A program made the position numbers and the translations under genes. The notes below the pieces were generated by a model that had not been told where the DNA came from, ran no database searches, and saw only the letters and a list, made by a program, of their open reading frames with translations. A stretch of DNA of 64,000 nucleotides from an uncultured bacterium (GTDB lineage Bacteria; Bacteroidota; Bacteroidia; Bacteroidales; Rikenellaceae), in contig CAJMNH010000001.1 of the NCBI GenBank assembly GCA_905214725.1, forward strand, positions 124,001-188,000. The letters run 5' to 3'. Positions 18,539-27,463 of this stretch are shown piece by piece (the first letter of the stretch is position 1; every line of letters begins with the position of its first letter).

Positions 18539-20545
18539 TCATCGTTCCATCGAGGTGTATTGTTTCAGAATTTCGTAAGCCTCCTGAATGCCCAGTTCGC
18601 CCGCCTTCGACATATCGAGACATCCTTTGCGCGTATCCTTCATGAAAATCTGTACCAGACCGCGGTTGTAGTACGCCTCTGCGAACGCGGGGTTCAGTTC
18701 GATGGCCTTCGTGTAGTCGCTGTAGGCCTCGGGCAGTTTCCCCGACAGCGCCATCAGGTTCGCGCGGTTGTAGTAGGTGTAGGGGAAGTCGGGGTAGAGC
18801 TTGGCCGCCTTGTTCAGATCGGCGATCGCCTCGTCGTAGTTGTAGGTGCGCGACTGCGAGTTTTGGAGCCGCTTGGCCGGATCGGATTCGATGGTGATCC
18901 GTTGGTAGGAGTTGTCGATCGACGAGATGAAGTCGATCATCTCCGCCCGCGTGGTCGAACGGTTCAGGTAGAGGAACGGGTTGGCGGGATATTGGTCGAT
19001 AGCCGACGTGAATGTTCCGACGGCATTGGTGTACTGCTTGATGAGCGTCTGGGTGATGCCGCGCTGGAACAGCAGTTCCCACGATGCGGGATCGGCCATC
19101 AGTTCGCGGGCGTAGCGCTTGTCCAGCATGACGAGCGAGTCGGCCGGCACATTGCTTTCGCGGGCGGTGAGCGTCAGGTACTTGTTGTCGATACGACGGC
19201 GGAAATCGGTTTCGCGCTGCGAGTGGTAACGTCCTGCCGTGACGCTCGAAAGGCTGTCGGGCGTGCAGAGCGTGAAGCGGAAGAGCGGCAACAACGCTAG
19301 ACGATTGTCGGCGTTCTTGGAGGTGATGCGTCCGAAGGTGCTGCCGGCGACATTGGCGTCGAACGACAGCAGACGGTCGAAACGGTGCGTCGTATCGGCG
19401 TAGATCGAATAGGTGCTGTCGCTCACGCGAGTCTTGTATTCGGCGATTTTGCGCTGGGCGATGTCGCGGTCGCGGCGCGAGCCCTGCTCGTCTTTGAGCA
19501 GGTAGCGCAGGCGGCTGCGGTTGAGATAGGCGTTGGCGAAATCGGGGTAGAGTTCGATCGCTTTCGTGTAGTCTTCGACGGCGCTTTCGATATCGCCCAA
19601 TTGCGATTGGATGCCTGCGCGGTTGTAATAGACCAGCACGTTTTCGGGGGAGTAGAACGCCACTTTGTCGTAGTCTTCGAGCGCGCGGTTGTAGTCGCCG
19701 ATCTGCGAGCGGACGATGGCGCGGTTGAAGTAGGTGAGCGAGTTGGTCGAATCGAGTTGCAGCACGCGGTCGAAGTCGGCGAGCGACTGCATCGGCCGGT
19801 TGGTGCTCGAGTAGACGATGGCGCGGTTGAAGAAGGAGAGCAGGTAGTTCGAATCGCAGCGGATGGCCATATTGAAATCGGCCTCCGCTTCCTTGTAGCG
19901 CTGCTGCTTCATCTCCAGTTCGCCGCGCCGGTTGTAACTCATCGGGTTTTCGCGGTTGGTGCGGATCGCCGTGTCGAAATCGACGTAGGCCTGCGTCGTA
20001 TCCTTGAGATAGAGGTAGCAGACGCCGCGGTTGAGATAGGCGTCCGAAACCTTGTTCTCCTGCCGGATGAACTTGTCGAAGTCGTCGATCGCCTCGCGGA
20101 ACTGCTGGTTCAGCAGGCGGGTGACGCCCCGGCTGTAATAGGCGTTGGGCAGGTCGGGACGCAGCTCGATCGCTTCGGCGAAATCGGAGAGTGCGTCGTC
20201 GTAGTTGCCCAGCCGCGAACGGGTGATGGCGCGATAGGTGAAAGCGGTGGTGAAGACCGGATTCTTTTCGATGGCGGTGGTGAAATCGGCCTCGGCGCCC
20301 AGCAGGTCGTCGAGATTGTATTTGGCGATGCCGCGCAGAAAGTAACCTTCGTAGGCGTCGTCGTCGAAACGCAACAGAATGTTGAGCGTGCGGATGGCAT
20401 CCTCGAAATTGTTGTTGATCATGAACGAGCGGCCGACGTAGTAGAAGTAGTCCCTGTCGTATTGCGCGCGGCTGCCCAGACCGATCGTCAGCGCGATCGC
20501 CAGCAACACTCCTGTAATTCCTTTTCGCATCGTAAATTTCTTCAT
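18539..20545 (-). CDS. secreted tetratricopeptide-repeat protein
   Basis: 668 residues. An N-terminal signal segment (about 8-27) is followed by around ten TPR units up to residue ~385, each with the YYNRG / AYLNRS type helix turn and a DF..AIE..P spacing. A linker (about 390-510) separates these from a further three to four repeats to the end. TPRs are protein-binding scaffolds, and location outside the cytoplasm is likely. No enzymatic domain. It lies 39 bases downstream of era on the same strand, so co-transcription is possible. Confidence 0.88.
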   Translation of the reverse strand: MKKFTMRKGITGVLLAIALTIGLGSRAQYDRDYFYYVGRSFMINNNFEDAIRTLNILLRFDDDAYEGYFLRGIAKYNLDDLLGAEADFTTAIEKNPVFTTAFTYRAITRSRLGNYDDALSDFAEAIELRPDLPNAYYSRGVTRLLNQQFREAIDDFDKFIRQENKVSDAYLNRGVCYLYLKDTTQAYVDFDTAIRTNRENPMSYNRRGELEMKQQRYKEAEADFNMAIRCDSNYLLSFFNRAIVYSSTNRPMQSLADFDRVLQLDSTNSLTYFNRAIVRSQIGDYNRALEDYDKVAFYSPENVLVYYNRAGIQSQLGDIESAVEDYTKAIELYPDFANAYLNRSRLRYLLKDEQGSRRDRDIAQRKIAEYKTRVSDSTYSIYADTTHRFDRLLSFDANVAGSTFGRITSKNADNRLALLPLFRFTLCTPDSLSSVTAGRYHSQRETDFRRRIDNKYLTLTARESNVPADSLVMLDKRYARELMADPASWELLFQRGITQTLIKQYTNAVGTFTSAIDQYPANPFLYLNRSTTRAEMIDFISSIDNSYQRITIESDPAKRLQNSQSRTYNYDEAIADLNKAAKLYPDFPYTYYNRANLMALSGKLPEAYSDYTKAIELNPAFAEAYYNRGLVQIFMKDTRKGCLDMSKAGELGIQEAYEILKQYTSMER

Positions 20546-20584
20546 TTCCTCAACGTAAACGCTCTCTTGGGCGGTTTATTGCCG

Positions 20585-21469
20585 TTATTGGGGATCGTAG
20601 CCGAATCGCCGCAATTGTCGTTGGTCGTTGCGCCAGTCGTCGCTGACTTTGACGAAAAGTTGCAGGAAGACCTTCTTTTGGAGAAATTCCTCCATCTCTT
20701 CACGGGCCTGCTGGCCGACCTTTTTGAGCTTTTCGCCCTTGTGTCCGATCAGGATGCCTTTCTGTGAATTGCGCGCCACGTAAATCACGGCCGAGATCCG
20801 GTCGATGTCAGGCTCCTCCTTGTAGGCTTCGATCTCGATCTCGCAACTGTAAGGGATCTCCTTGTCGTAGTTGCGGAGAATCTTCTCACGAATGATCTCC
20901 GAGGCGAAGAATCGCAGCGTCTTGTCCGTGAGCGTATCTTTCGGGTAGAAGGGTTCGCCTTCGGGAAGCAGCGCCAGAATCCGGTCAAAAAGTCCGGCGA
21001 TGTTGAACCCTTCCTTGGCCGAGATCGGGATGATTTCGGCGTTGGGCAGTGTTGCGTGCCACTTCTCGACGAGCGCTTCGAGCGCCTCCTGCGTCGTGAG
21101 GTCGATCTTGTTGACGACCACCAGCGTCGGCACTCCGCTCTGACGGATGCGGTCGAGAACCTCGGCCGCGCGTTCGTCGTCCCGTTCAACGGTGTCGGTT
21201 ACGTAGAGCAATACGTCGGCGTCCGAGAGGGCGCCGCGCACGAAATTCATCATCGACTCCTGCAACTTGTAGCTGGGTTTGAGAATGCCCGGCGTATCGG
21301 AAAAGACAATTTGGAAATCGTCTCCGTTGACGATTCCCAGAATGCGGTGGCGCGTGGTCTGCGCTTTGGAGGTGATGATGGAGAGTTTTTCGCCCACCAG
21401 CGCGTTCATCAGCGTCGATTTTCCGACATTGGGATTTCCGATGATATTGACAAAACCCGATTTATGCAT
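20585..21469 (-). CDS. era: GTPase Era
   Basis: 294 residues. G-domain motifs GNPNVGKST (G1, about residues 11-19), DTPG (G3), NKID (G4) and ISAKEG (G5) are all intact. The C-terminal KH domain carries ILIGHKGEKLKKVGQQAR. Era binds the 3' end of 16S rRNA and assists 30S subunit maturation in the cytoplasm. Promoter box 22 bases upstream. Confidence 0.97.
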   Translation of the reverse strand: MHKSGFVNIIGNPNVGKSTLMNALVGEKLSIITSKAQTTRHRILGIVNGDDFQIVFSDTPGILKPSYKLQESMMNFVRGALSDADVLLYVTDTVERDDERAAEVLDRIRQSGVPTLVVVNKIDLTTQEALEALVEKWHATLPNAEIIPISAKEGFNIAGLFDRILALLPEGEPFYPKDTLTDKTLRFFASEIIREKILRNYDKEIPYSCEIEIEAYKEEPDIDRISAVIYVARNSQKGILIGHKGEKLKKVGQQAREEMEEFLQKKVFLQLFVKVSDDWRNDQRQLRRFGYDPQ

Positions 21470-21491
21470 TTGTCTGCTGCTATTTAAGACC

Positions 21492-21499
21492 CAAAGGTA
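21492..21499 (-). promoter_or_regulatory. -7 box (TACCTTTG, minus strand) for era
   Basis: Exact TAnnTTTG match 22 bases from the era ATG. Confidence 0.6.
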
Positions 21500-21836
21500 G
21501 GAATTAATTCGTTTTTTCTAAAATTTGGGAAAAGAATCCGTCAAATAATTTATCCGGCGAACCTCAGAAATTACCCTGCCTGTTCGGGATTATTCCTGAA
21601 TGAACAGCCGGTAATAAGCATCGGAATGGATGAAGCGGGAATCGAACCCGTTGATTGATATGCGGATTACCGTTCGCGGAACCCTCTTGCGCCGTTTGAT
21701 CGGCGCAAGAGGATTCTTACCGGTCGGGACGGATTTTGTGTTTAATTTTTATCCGCGCCGATTCGGCATCGAACCATTCGACGGTGTTCCTTGTCTCTTC
21801 GGCCCTCCGTCGGTATCGGATTAATCTTTCCCTTGT
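21500..21836. other. gene-free stretch with tRNA T-arm-like fragment and hairpin
   Basis: No ORF with coding character. On the minus strand, 21630-21660 reads like the 3' end of a tRNA (GGGTTCGATTCCC followed by a possible acceptor strand), but no complete tRNA folds. A perfect 12-base hairpin (CCTCTTGCGCCG / CGGCGCAAGAGG) lies at 21683-21712. Confidence 0.4.
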
Positions 21837-22100
21837 TCAGTTGGAATTCTGCTTTTTAGAAGACGATGTGAGCAGGGAGGCGATCCACAGCAGGACGACG
21901 GCTCCGACGATCGAGGCGATCAGACTGCCTAACGTGCCGACGGCGACCAGCCCCAACAACGATAGAATCCAGCCGCCCAGAATACCGCCGACAATGCCGA
22001 CGATGAGATTGATGATAAGCCCCGAACCGTGACCCTTGACCAAAAGATTGGCCAGCCAGCCGGCGACGAGTCCGATAAGCAGATACCAGAGAAAGTACAT
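21837..22100 (-). CDS. GlsB/YeaQ/YmgE-family small membrane protein
   Basis: 87 residues with three hydrophobic helices full of glycines: LIGLVAGWLANLLVKGHGSG, LIVGIVGGILGGWIL and GSLIASIVGAVVLLWIASLL. This is the family once called transglycosylase-associated, often linked to envelope or general stress. I chose ATG 22100, where the conserved WYLLIGLVAGW-like start begins, rather than the 11-residue-longer frame. Monocistronic. Confidence 0.85.
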   Translation of the reverse strand: MYFLWYLLIGLVAGWLANLLVKGHGSGLIINLIVGIVGGILGGWILSLLGLVAVGTLGSLIASIVGAVVLLWIASLLTSSSKKQNSN

Positions 22101-22284
22101 AATACGATTTTTAGGTTTTGCTGAACGTTGCAAAAAACGTTCCGAGATGCAGGGATATTCCGTTCATACTGATGCCTGCTCTCGTTGCGAATCGACCGAT
22201 TGGCGCGGAGAGGAGCGCATGGAAATGTCGAACAGCATCGGGTCGGAAGAAGGGATAAGGAGCAGGGTAGAACGCTTGCGGTGA

Positions 22285-22542
22285 TTACCGACTGCTTTTC
22301 AATTGCGTCAGCGCCTTCGCCAGTTGATCGGGGCAGGAGGTTCCCCTGCCGCCGCAATCGATGCCGCTCAATTTGGCGATCGCTTCATCCACCTCCATTC
22401 CGGCGATCAATGCCGCAATCCCTTGTGTATTGCCGTGACAGCCGCCGATAAACCGTACTTGTTTGATGCGACCGTTTTCAATGGTTACGTCGATAAATTT
22501 CGAGCAGGTGCCGAGGGGCTTATAAACGAGGTTTTTCTCCAT
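22285..22542 (-). CDS. stand-alone TSCPD-domain protein (TIGR03905 type)
   Basis: 85 residues from ATG 22542 (MEKNLVYKPLGTC). Conserved Cys-rich landmarks: GTCSK, GGCHGNTQGI and CGGRGTSCPDQLAKAL. The TSCPD module also forms the C-terminus of B12-dependent ribonucleotide reductases, where its cysteines may bind metal or relay thiols; the stand-alone form has no settled role. The preceding 17 in-frame residues lack family similarity, so they are excluded. Confidence 0.88.
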   Translation of the reverse strand: MEKNLVYKPLGTCSKFIDVTIENGRIKQVRFIGGCHGNTQGIAALIAGMEVDEAIAKLSGIDCGGRGTSCPDQLAKALTQLKSSR

Positions 22543-22713
22543 AAATCGGTAATTGAACACGGCAGAGACGGCAGGAGTCGAGTGCGGCGGCATCTTCCGC
22601 TGGCTATGCCGAGCGAAGCCTGTCTATGCGAAAATTTACTTTTCGGCAAAGATAACGATTTCTTCAAAAAACGAATGCAAAACCGCTGTTTGAAAACCTG
22701 TAAACTACGACGG

Positions 22714-23913
22714 TCACTTGTAATAGGAGGCGTCCAAACCGAGCGTAAAGTTCTTGCGGCGTCGGAAGGCGAGGACGGCAAGTCCGATAGCCAACGTACC
22801 GTTGAGCAGGAAGGGGAAGCGGTCGCTGTGAAACGTGGTGATGCGTGCGAAGAGATCGATGATAAAAGGACAGAGCATGATGGCCAAGTAGTTGACAGCC
22901 ATTACGAACGAGAGCGCCAGCGTCGCCGAGCGGGGCGGCGCGATGATGGCTGTTTTGTCATAGATGAGCGGCTGCATCAACCCGTATCCGAATCCCGTCA
23001 GCAAGGCCCCGACGACCATCATCGTGCGGTCCTTGAAAATTCCGAAGCAAAACAACCCCATGCAGATCATGACGATGGCGGCGAAATTCGTATAACTCCG
23101 CAAAAAGCCGATAATGCGGTTGAGCATCAGCCCCGGGGACATGATTGCGAGGAAGAACAGCGAGATCAGTATACCCGAGAAGGCCTTGGGCAGGTGATAT
23201 CCGTCGACCAGAAACGCCGCGTAGAAGGTGATCGTAAGCACGGCGTAGGTAACGAAAAAGTAGAGTCCCATGAGCTGAATGAGCTTCGGACGGTCTATTT
23301 TCTTGTTGCGCATCTGGTCGCTGGCGGCCGGTTCGGGAGTCGAGCGTTGGCGGCGGAGAAAAGGTGAGAGGATGAGCGAGACGGCCGGCAGCGTATAGAC
23401 CAGAAACGAAAGATGCCAGTCGATATTTGCGAGATAGCCCGAAAGTGCGGTGGCCAATACGAGCGTCAGGTTGTTGATCGAGGAGCTGTATCCCAGCTGG
23501 CGAACGCGGTAATCGCCTGTAAAATAGGCGACGACAAGTCCCGTAGAGAGGGGGATGACCATGCCTGCCCCGATGCCGAGGATGCAACTGACGAGAATCA
23601 GCGCCGTGATGTTGCGGATAAAGAGGCAGGCGATGCCGCTCAGCAGAAAAATCGTCAGTCCGATAATCAGAATACGCAGTTTGTCCCGCTTGACCGAAAG
23701 CCGTCCCGAAAGCAGGACGAAGGGAATGATGAGCAGCGAGGGCAACGAGGTGAGCATCTGAATTTCGAGATCGCTTGCCGAAGGAAAGATCGTATTCAGA
23801 TCACCCAAAATCGGCGAAACGGCCAGACCGGGCAGCGACGTGACGGCCGACACGGACCAGATCGCCAGTAGAACCGGAAGCGTGATCGTACCTTTGCCAG
23901 TGCGGATTTTCAT
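22714..23913 (-). CDS. MFS transporter (drug-efflux-like)
   Basis: 399 residues and 12 predicted helices. LSGRLSVKRDKLRILIIG between helices 2 and 3 fits the MFS A-motif (G-R-L-x-x-x-x-x-[RK]). The chosen ATG 23913 (MKIRTGKGTITLPVLLAIW) leaves a short cytosolic N-terminus; the frame runs 12 codons further. The overall form (PLSTGLVVAYFTGDYRVRQLGYSS in helix 4-5) is that of Bacteroidota drug:proton antiporters. Substrate unknown. Confidence 0.83.
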   Translation of the reverse strand: MKIRTGKGTITLPVLLAIWSVSAVTSLPGLAVSPILGDLNTIFPSASDLEIQMLTSLPSLLIIPFVLLSGRLSVKRDKLRILIIGLTIFLLSGIACLFIRNITALILVSCILGIGAGMVIPLSTGLVVAYFTGDYRVRQLGYSSSINNLTLVLATALSGYLANIDWHLSFLVYTLPAVSLILSPFLRRQRSTPEPAASDQMRNKKIDRPKLIQLMGLYFFVTYAVLTITFYAAFLVDGYHLPKAFSGILISLFFLAIMSPGLMLNRIIGFLRSYTNFAAIVMICMGLFCFGIFKDRTMMVVGALLTGFGYGLMQPLIYDKTAIIAPPRSATLALSFVMAVNYLAIMLCPFIIDLFARITTFHSDRFPFLLNGTLAIGLAVLAFRRRKNFTLGLDASYYK

Positions 23914-24181
23914 GGTGACGGGATTTTGTTTCTCCTGTCGGTGTCGCAACCTTTATGCCAACATCTTCCGGTGCGGTTGCGGCTCCGAATTGACGCAGAT
24001 AAGCCGTTTTGCCTCGTTCCTATTCCGCTCCCTTCGGCTTGATGTCGCTTTTCGATTTACGGTATTTCCAGCTCATTTCGATATTTTCCGTCTTTTTAGG
24101 TCGGATATTTTATGCTGGAAAATTCCTTTTTTTAGATGTAAGCCTTTGTTTAGAAGTTTTTTTTCAATTACAATGATTATT

Positions 24182-24199
24182 AACTGTTTATGAACAGTT
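24182..24199. promoter_or_regulatory. palindromic operator-like site
   Basis: AACTGTT-TATG-AACAGTT, a perfect 7+7 inverted repeat about 50 bases upstream of the likely -7 box of the island's first gene. A regulator-binding site is inferred. Confidence 0.4.
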
Positions 24200-24251
24200 C
24201 GTTAAGGTCGCTATTTTCTCCAAAATGCTTTTTTTACCGTATTGAAACTGT

Positions 24252-24259
24252 TATTTTTG
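24252..24259 (+). promoter_or_regulatory. -7 box (TATTTTTG) for the RHS island operon
   Basis: Exact TAnnTTTG match with T-rich DNA at -33 (24229-24235), about 130 bases before the ATG at 24392. The leader would be long. Confidence 0.45.
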
Positions 24260-24391
24260 TTTAAAACCATTTCCTGCCTTTACATCTTGCTGTTAATCAA
24301 TCGATCCGATGCAGCAACCGTTACCGCTCTTGCGCTTTTACAATAGAATTTCGAGATAAAACGAATTGTAACCAACCTAAATACTTCTATT

Positions 24392-27300
24392 ATGAAACGA
24401 AATCTACTCGGACAGGTGTTGATCGCATCTTTTACGACCCTGTTGCCATTCCTTCCATATGCACAGGAAGCAACGGATTATCCCAAGTGCCAACCCTTTG
24501 ACAAAAGTTTCTTTACTCCGGTATCTCCCGATGTCTGGAGCATGGTCAAATACGGGGATGCCGAAACGAACCTCTACACCGGAACGCTGGGGTTGTCCAT
24601 TCCGATTTACGAGTATAAGGATATGGCGTTCCACCTCCCTGTCTCTATCCAATACGCGAGCACCGGTTATAAGCCCAATATACAGGCAGGACTTGTCGGT
24701 TTGGGATGGTATCTGAACGTCGGAGGCGCGATTACGCGGGAAGTCAGGGGAATTCCCGACGAATCGACCCAATCCGTTTATTATTGGATAATGGGTTATT
24801 CTCCGAATGAAGCGAATCCCAATGATCCTGTGCAAGAGTTGAGGGGGTTCGAATATACATGCGATGAACAGAATTTGTCTTTGGATTACAGCTATTGGGG
24901 AATGATCTCCAACGACTATATCGCAACATATGTCCATCCGGTCCCTCCCGGAGAGAATGCCTATCCTACGGTATGTTACGAAACGGAACCCGATATTTTC
25001 CATTTTAATTTCATGGGTTATTCAGGGTCGTTTGTTCGCCGTTCGAACGGCGAATTCGTTGTCTATGGCACGAATAGATCCGATGGGGAATTCAGGGTGG
25101 AAGGGTCATGCAGATCGGGTTTTACTATCGTTACGGGCGACGGTTACCGGTATTCGTTCGGAGAGAATAATATCAGCGAGACGGCCATATGCTATACCGA
25201 AGGGCAATCCGACAATGGCGATAATTATGCTTCGAGTTGGTCGTTGACCAGTGTTTCCACACCTGACGGAGCGTATCTTACGTTTGAATACAGTACGCCG
25301 CAAAATGATTCCCGCACCGATCTGAATTATTCGTGGAGTTGTAATCCACGAGTATATCAGGAGGTTAAATACATTAGGCGGATCGGTACGGCAAATCCGT
25401 CTTACCTCGATATCAATTACCCGGACAACAATAACCTGCTCCACGACTTTGTCGTGAATGCAACCGAAATACATCCGATAAAAACGATTCATATTAACGG
25501 CGTGTGCGATATCTGTTTCGAATACGACATTCGAAATGGGGAGCGATGGGATAACTCTTACGGAATTTCCGATCCGGGGTATAATTCCAGAGAGATGAAA
25601 ATCCTTAAAAATATTTCCGTATTAAATACGATCGATCAGGCGCGAGATACCCTGCGGACCTGCCTGTTGAACTACGACACGATCGGCGGAAACAATCCCG
25701 TTCCGGTATTATCGAATGTTACCGTATCGGGCGTCGGGACCTATTCGATGAAATATTATAACGCGAATGCGACATTCCCTCCAATCAATACGTTCGGCAT
25801 CGACTGGTGGGGATATTATAATGATCCGACCGCATCGCCTTCCGGTTTCGAGCCGAGCCTGACGACGGCTGCCGGCATAAAATATCTCTCTCCTAACTAT
25901 TCTCGACGAAATGCCAATCCCGATTATGCAATCTACGGCATGTTGCAGGAGATAACCTATCCCACGGGTGGCCGTTCTGTTTTCTCCTACCAAGGCAATA
26001 CGTACAGTGCGTCCGTCAATCGGAATCATGAAACGGGATATGTGCCTTCGCTTCAGAGCGAGAGTGGAAATGCCGGCGGCGTCAGAATCAGTCAGATCGT
26101 CGATTATAAAGACGATTCCGGTTTCGGGATATGCAGATCGTTTGTTTATGCGAATGCTGACGGCAGTAGTTCCGGTACGCTGCTGTGGGGCCGGCCGGCC
26201 GTTTACACCCAATACCGACTGTCTTTAATCTATGGTTTTAACGATATCGATCGTGAAATGCTCTCTACCCAGCATAGTTTCCCGTTCTCGATGAACAACC
26301 ACATTGAATACGGGCGTATCGTGGAGACAAGATATGTGACGAACAATCCGCTTAAAAAGACGATTACCGAGTATATCTATGAAACATACAAACGTAACGG
26401 CAATACGGAGGATCGATTCCCGACAATAGCAGAATCATGGCTTCCGATCGATGTGGTAGGATCTGCGACGGCCATCCAAAATATGTTGTTGACGCCGATC
26501 TCCAAAAGCGCGTTGCGAGGAAAGTTGGAGAAAAAGAGCTATTATGCGGATCAACTTACCTCGGCGAACAAACTCTATGAGGAAGTGTATCACTATAAAT
26601 CGACAGATTCGAAATACATTTCTTATCCCAAATTCGCGTTGTATCAGCTATACGATCAACGTTTGAATATCGAGAATCCCCAATTGACATCTATTGATCG
26701 TCAATATTATCAGAACGGGAATCCTTCGGTTTCCACTACGACTGCATATCGTTATAACGCCAAGGGACAGTTGCAGGCGACAACGGTTGCAAATAGTAAA
26801 AATCAGGCAATCACTACTGCCTATATCTACCCGCATGAAGTTGCTCATCCATCGAATGCCGAAGTGTCGCTTGTTGCGAACAATATCGTAAATGTACCCG
26901 TCAACACGATTACGATGTATGCAGATTCTACGCGGGTGCTCTCTGCGGAAAAAGCCGTTTATTTCCGTCCGTTCAATACCATGGATATTGTAAAGGTGAA
27001 CCGACTGCAAGCCGCGTTGATCGAGCCGACGACGAATTTGGATAATATCTCCTATGAAGATCAGGTAACATACGGTCGCTATGACAGAGCGGGGCATCCC
27101 TTGCAGTCTACCGACAAGTCGGGAACGAGCACTTGCTACGTTTGGGGATACGACGGCCTGTATATCGTTGCGCGTATCGAAAACGCAACGTTCGATCAGA
27201 TCGAATCGTTGCTGCCGTCAACGATCGAACAGCGACCGTTAGCCGGAGCATTGACGGAAACGCAGGAAGCTGCTATCCGGGCATTGCCGGATGTCCATGT

Positions 27301-27463
27301 CACAACCTATGCCTACGAACCGTTGGTGGGCATTACCCGTATTACGGATCCGTCAAATCGTATCGCCACCTATGAATATGACTATGACGGAAAACTCGTC
27401 TGCATCCGCGATGACGCGGGCGTACTGACGCAAAAATACCAGTATAATATTGTGAATCGATAA
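24392..27463 (+). CDS. large secreted RHS-associated partner protein with YD-like C-terminus
   Basis: 1023 residues. Signal peptide (cleavage likely after PYAQ, about residue 26). Residues 40-140 have a conserved-looking SPDVWSMVKYGDAETNLYTG and GLGWYLNVGGAITREVRGIP. The middle is rich in aromatic beta-type sequence (SYQGNTYS). The last 250 residues have YD-repeat-like strands (YGRYDRAGHPLQSTDKSG, YEYDYDGKLVCIRDDAG). The stop directly abuts the start of the toxin gene (TAAATG), so the pair is one transcription unit. Such long proteins often precede RHS toxins in Bacteroidota. A role in assembling, carrying or displaying the toxin is inferred. It lacks the RHS core and a tip of its own. Confidence 0.8.
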   Translation: MKRNLLGQVLIASFTTLLPFLPYAQEATDYPKCQPFDKSFFTPVSPDVWSMVKYGDAETNLYTGTLGLSIPIYEYKDMAFHLPVSIQYASTGYKPNIQAGLVGLGWYLNVGGAITREVRGIPDESTQSVYYWIMGYSPNEANPNDPVQELRGFEYTCDEQNLSLDYSYWGMISNDYIATYVHPVPPGENAYPTVCYETEPDIFHFNFMGYSGSFVRRSNGEFVVYGTNRSDGEFRVEGSCRSGFTIVTGDGYRYSFGENNISETAICYTEGQSDNGDNYASSWSLTSVSTPDGAYLTFEYSTPQNDSRTDLNYSWSCNPRVYQEVKYIRRIGTANPSYLDINYPDNNNLLHDFVVNATEIHPIKTIHINGVCDICFEYDIRNGERWDNSYGISDPGYNSREMKILKNISVLNTIDQARDTLRTCLLNYDTIGGNNPVPVLSNVTVSGVGTYSMKYYNANATFPPINTFGIDWWGYYNDPTASPSGFEPSLTTAAGIKYLSPNYSRRNANPDYAIYGMLQEITYPTGGRSVFSYQGNTYSASVNRNHETGYVPSLQSESGNAGGVRISQIVDYKDDSGFGICRSFVYANADGSSSGTLLWGRPAVYTQYRLSLIYGFNDIDREMLSTQHSFPFSMNNHIEYGRIVETRYVTNNPLKKTITEYIYETYKRNGNTEDRFPTIAESWLPIDVVGSATAIQNMLLTPISKSALRGKLEKKSYYADQLTSANKLYEEVYHYKSTDSKYISYPKFALYQLYDQRLNIENPQLTSIDRQYYQNGNPSVSTTTAYRYNAKGQLQATTVANSKNQAITTAYIYPHEVAHPSNAEVSLVANNIVNVPVNTITMYADSTRVLSAEKAVYFRPFNTMDIVKVNRLQAALIEPTTNLDNISYEDQVTYGRYDRAGHPLQSTDKSGTSTCYVWGYDGLYIVARIENATFDQIESLLPSTIEQRPLAGALTETQEAAIRALPDVHVTTYAYEPLVGITRITDPSNRIATYEYDYDGKLVCIRDDAGVLTQKYQYNIVNR

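Larger units (their letters stand above)
23914..24391. other. gene-free regulatory region upstream of the RHS island
   Basis: 478 bases, increasingly AT-rich toward 24.2 kb. It contains a palindrome at 24182-24199 and a TATTTTTG box at 24252-24259, both described separately. No ORF with coding character. Confidence 0.55.

Noticed and set aside
21630..21712. Possible tRNA or small RNA
   Set aside because: T-arm-like piece plus hairpin does not fold into a tRNA, and the hairpin has no clear T-run; reported only as a remnant.
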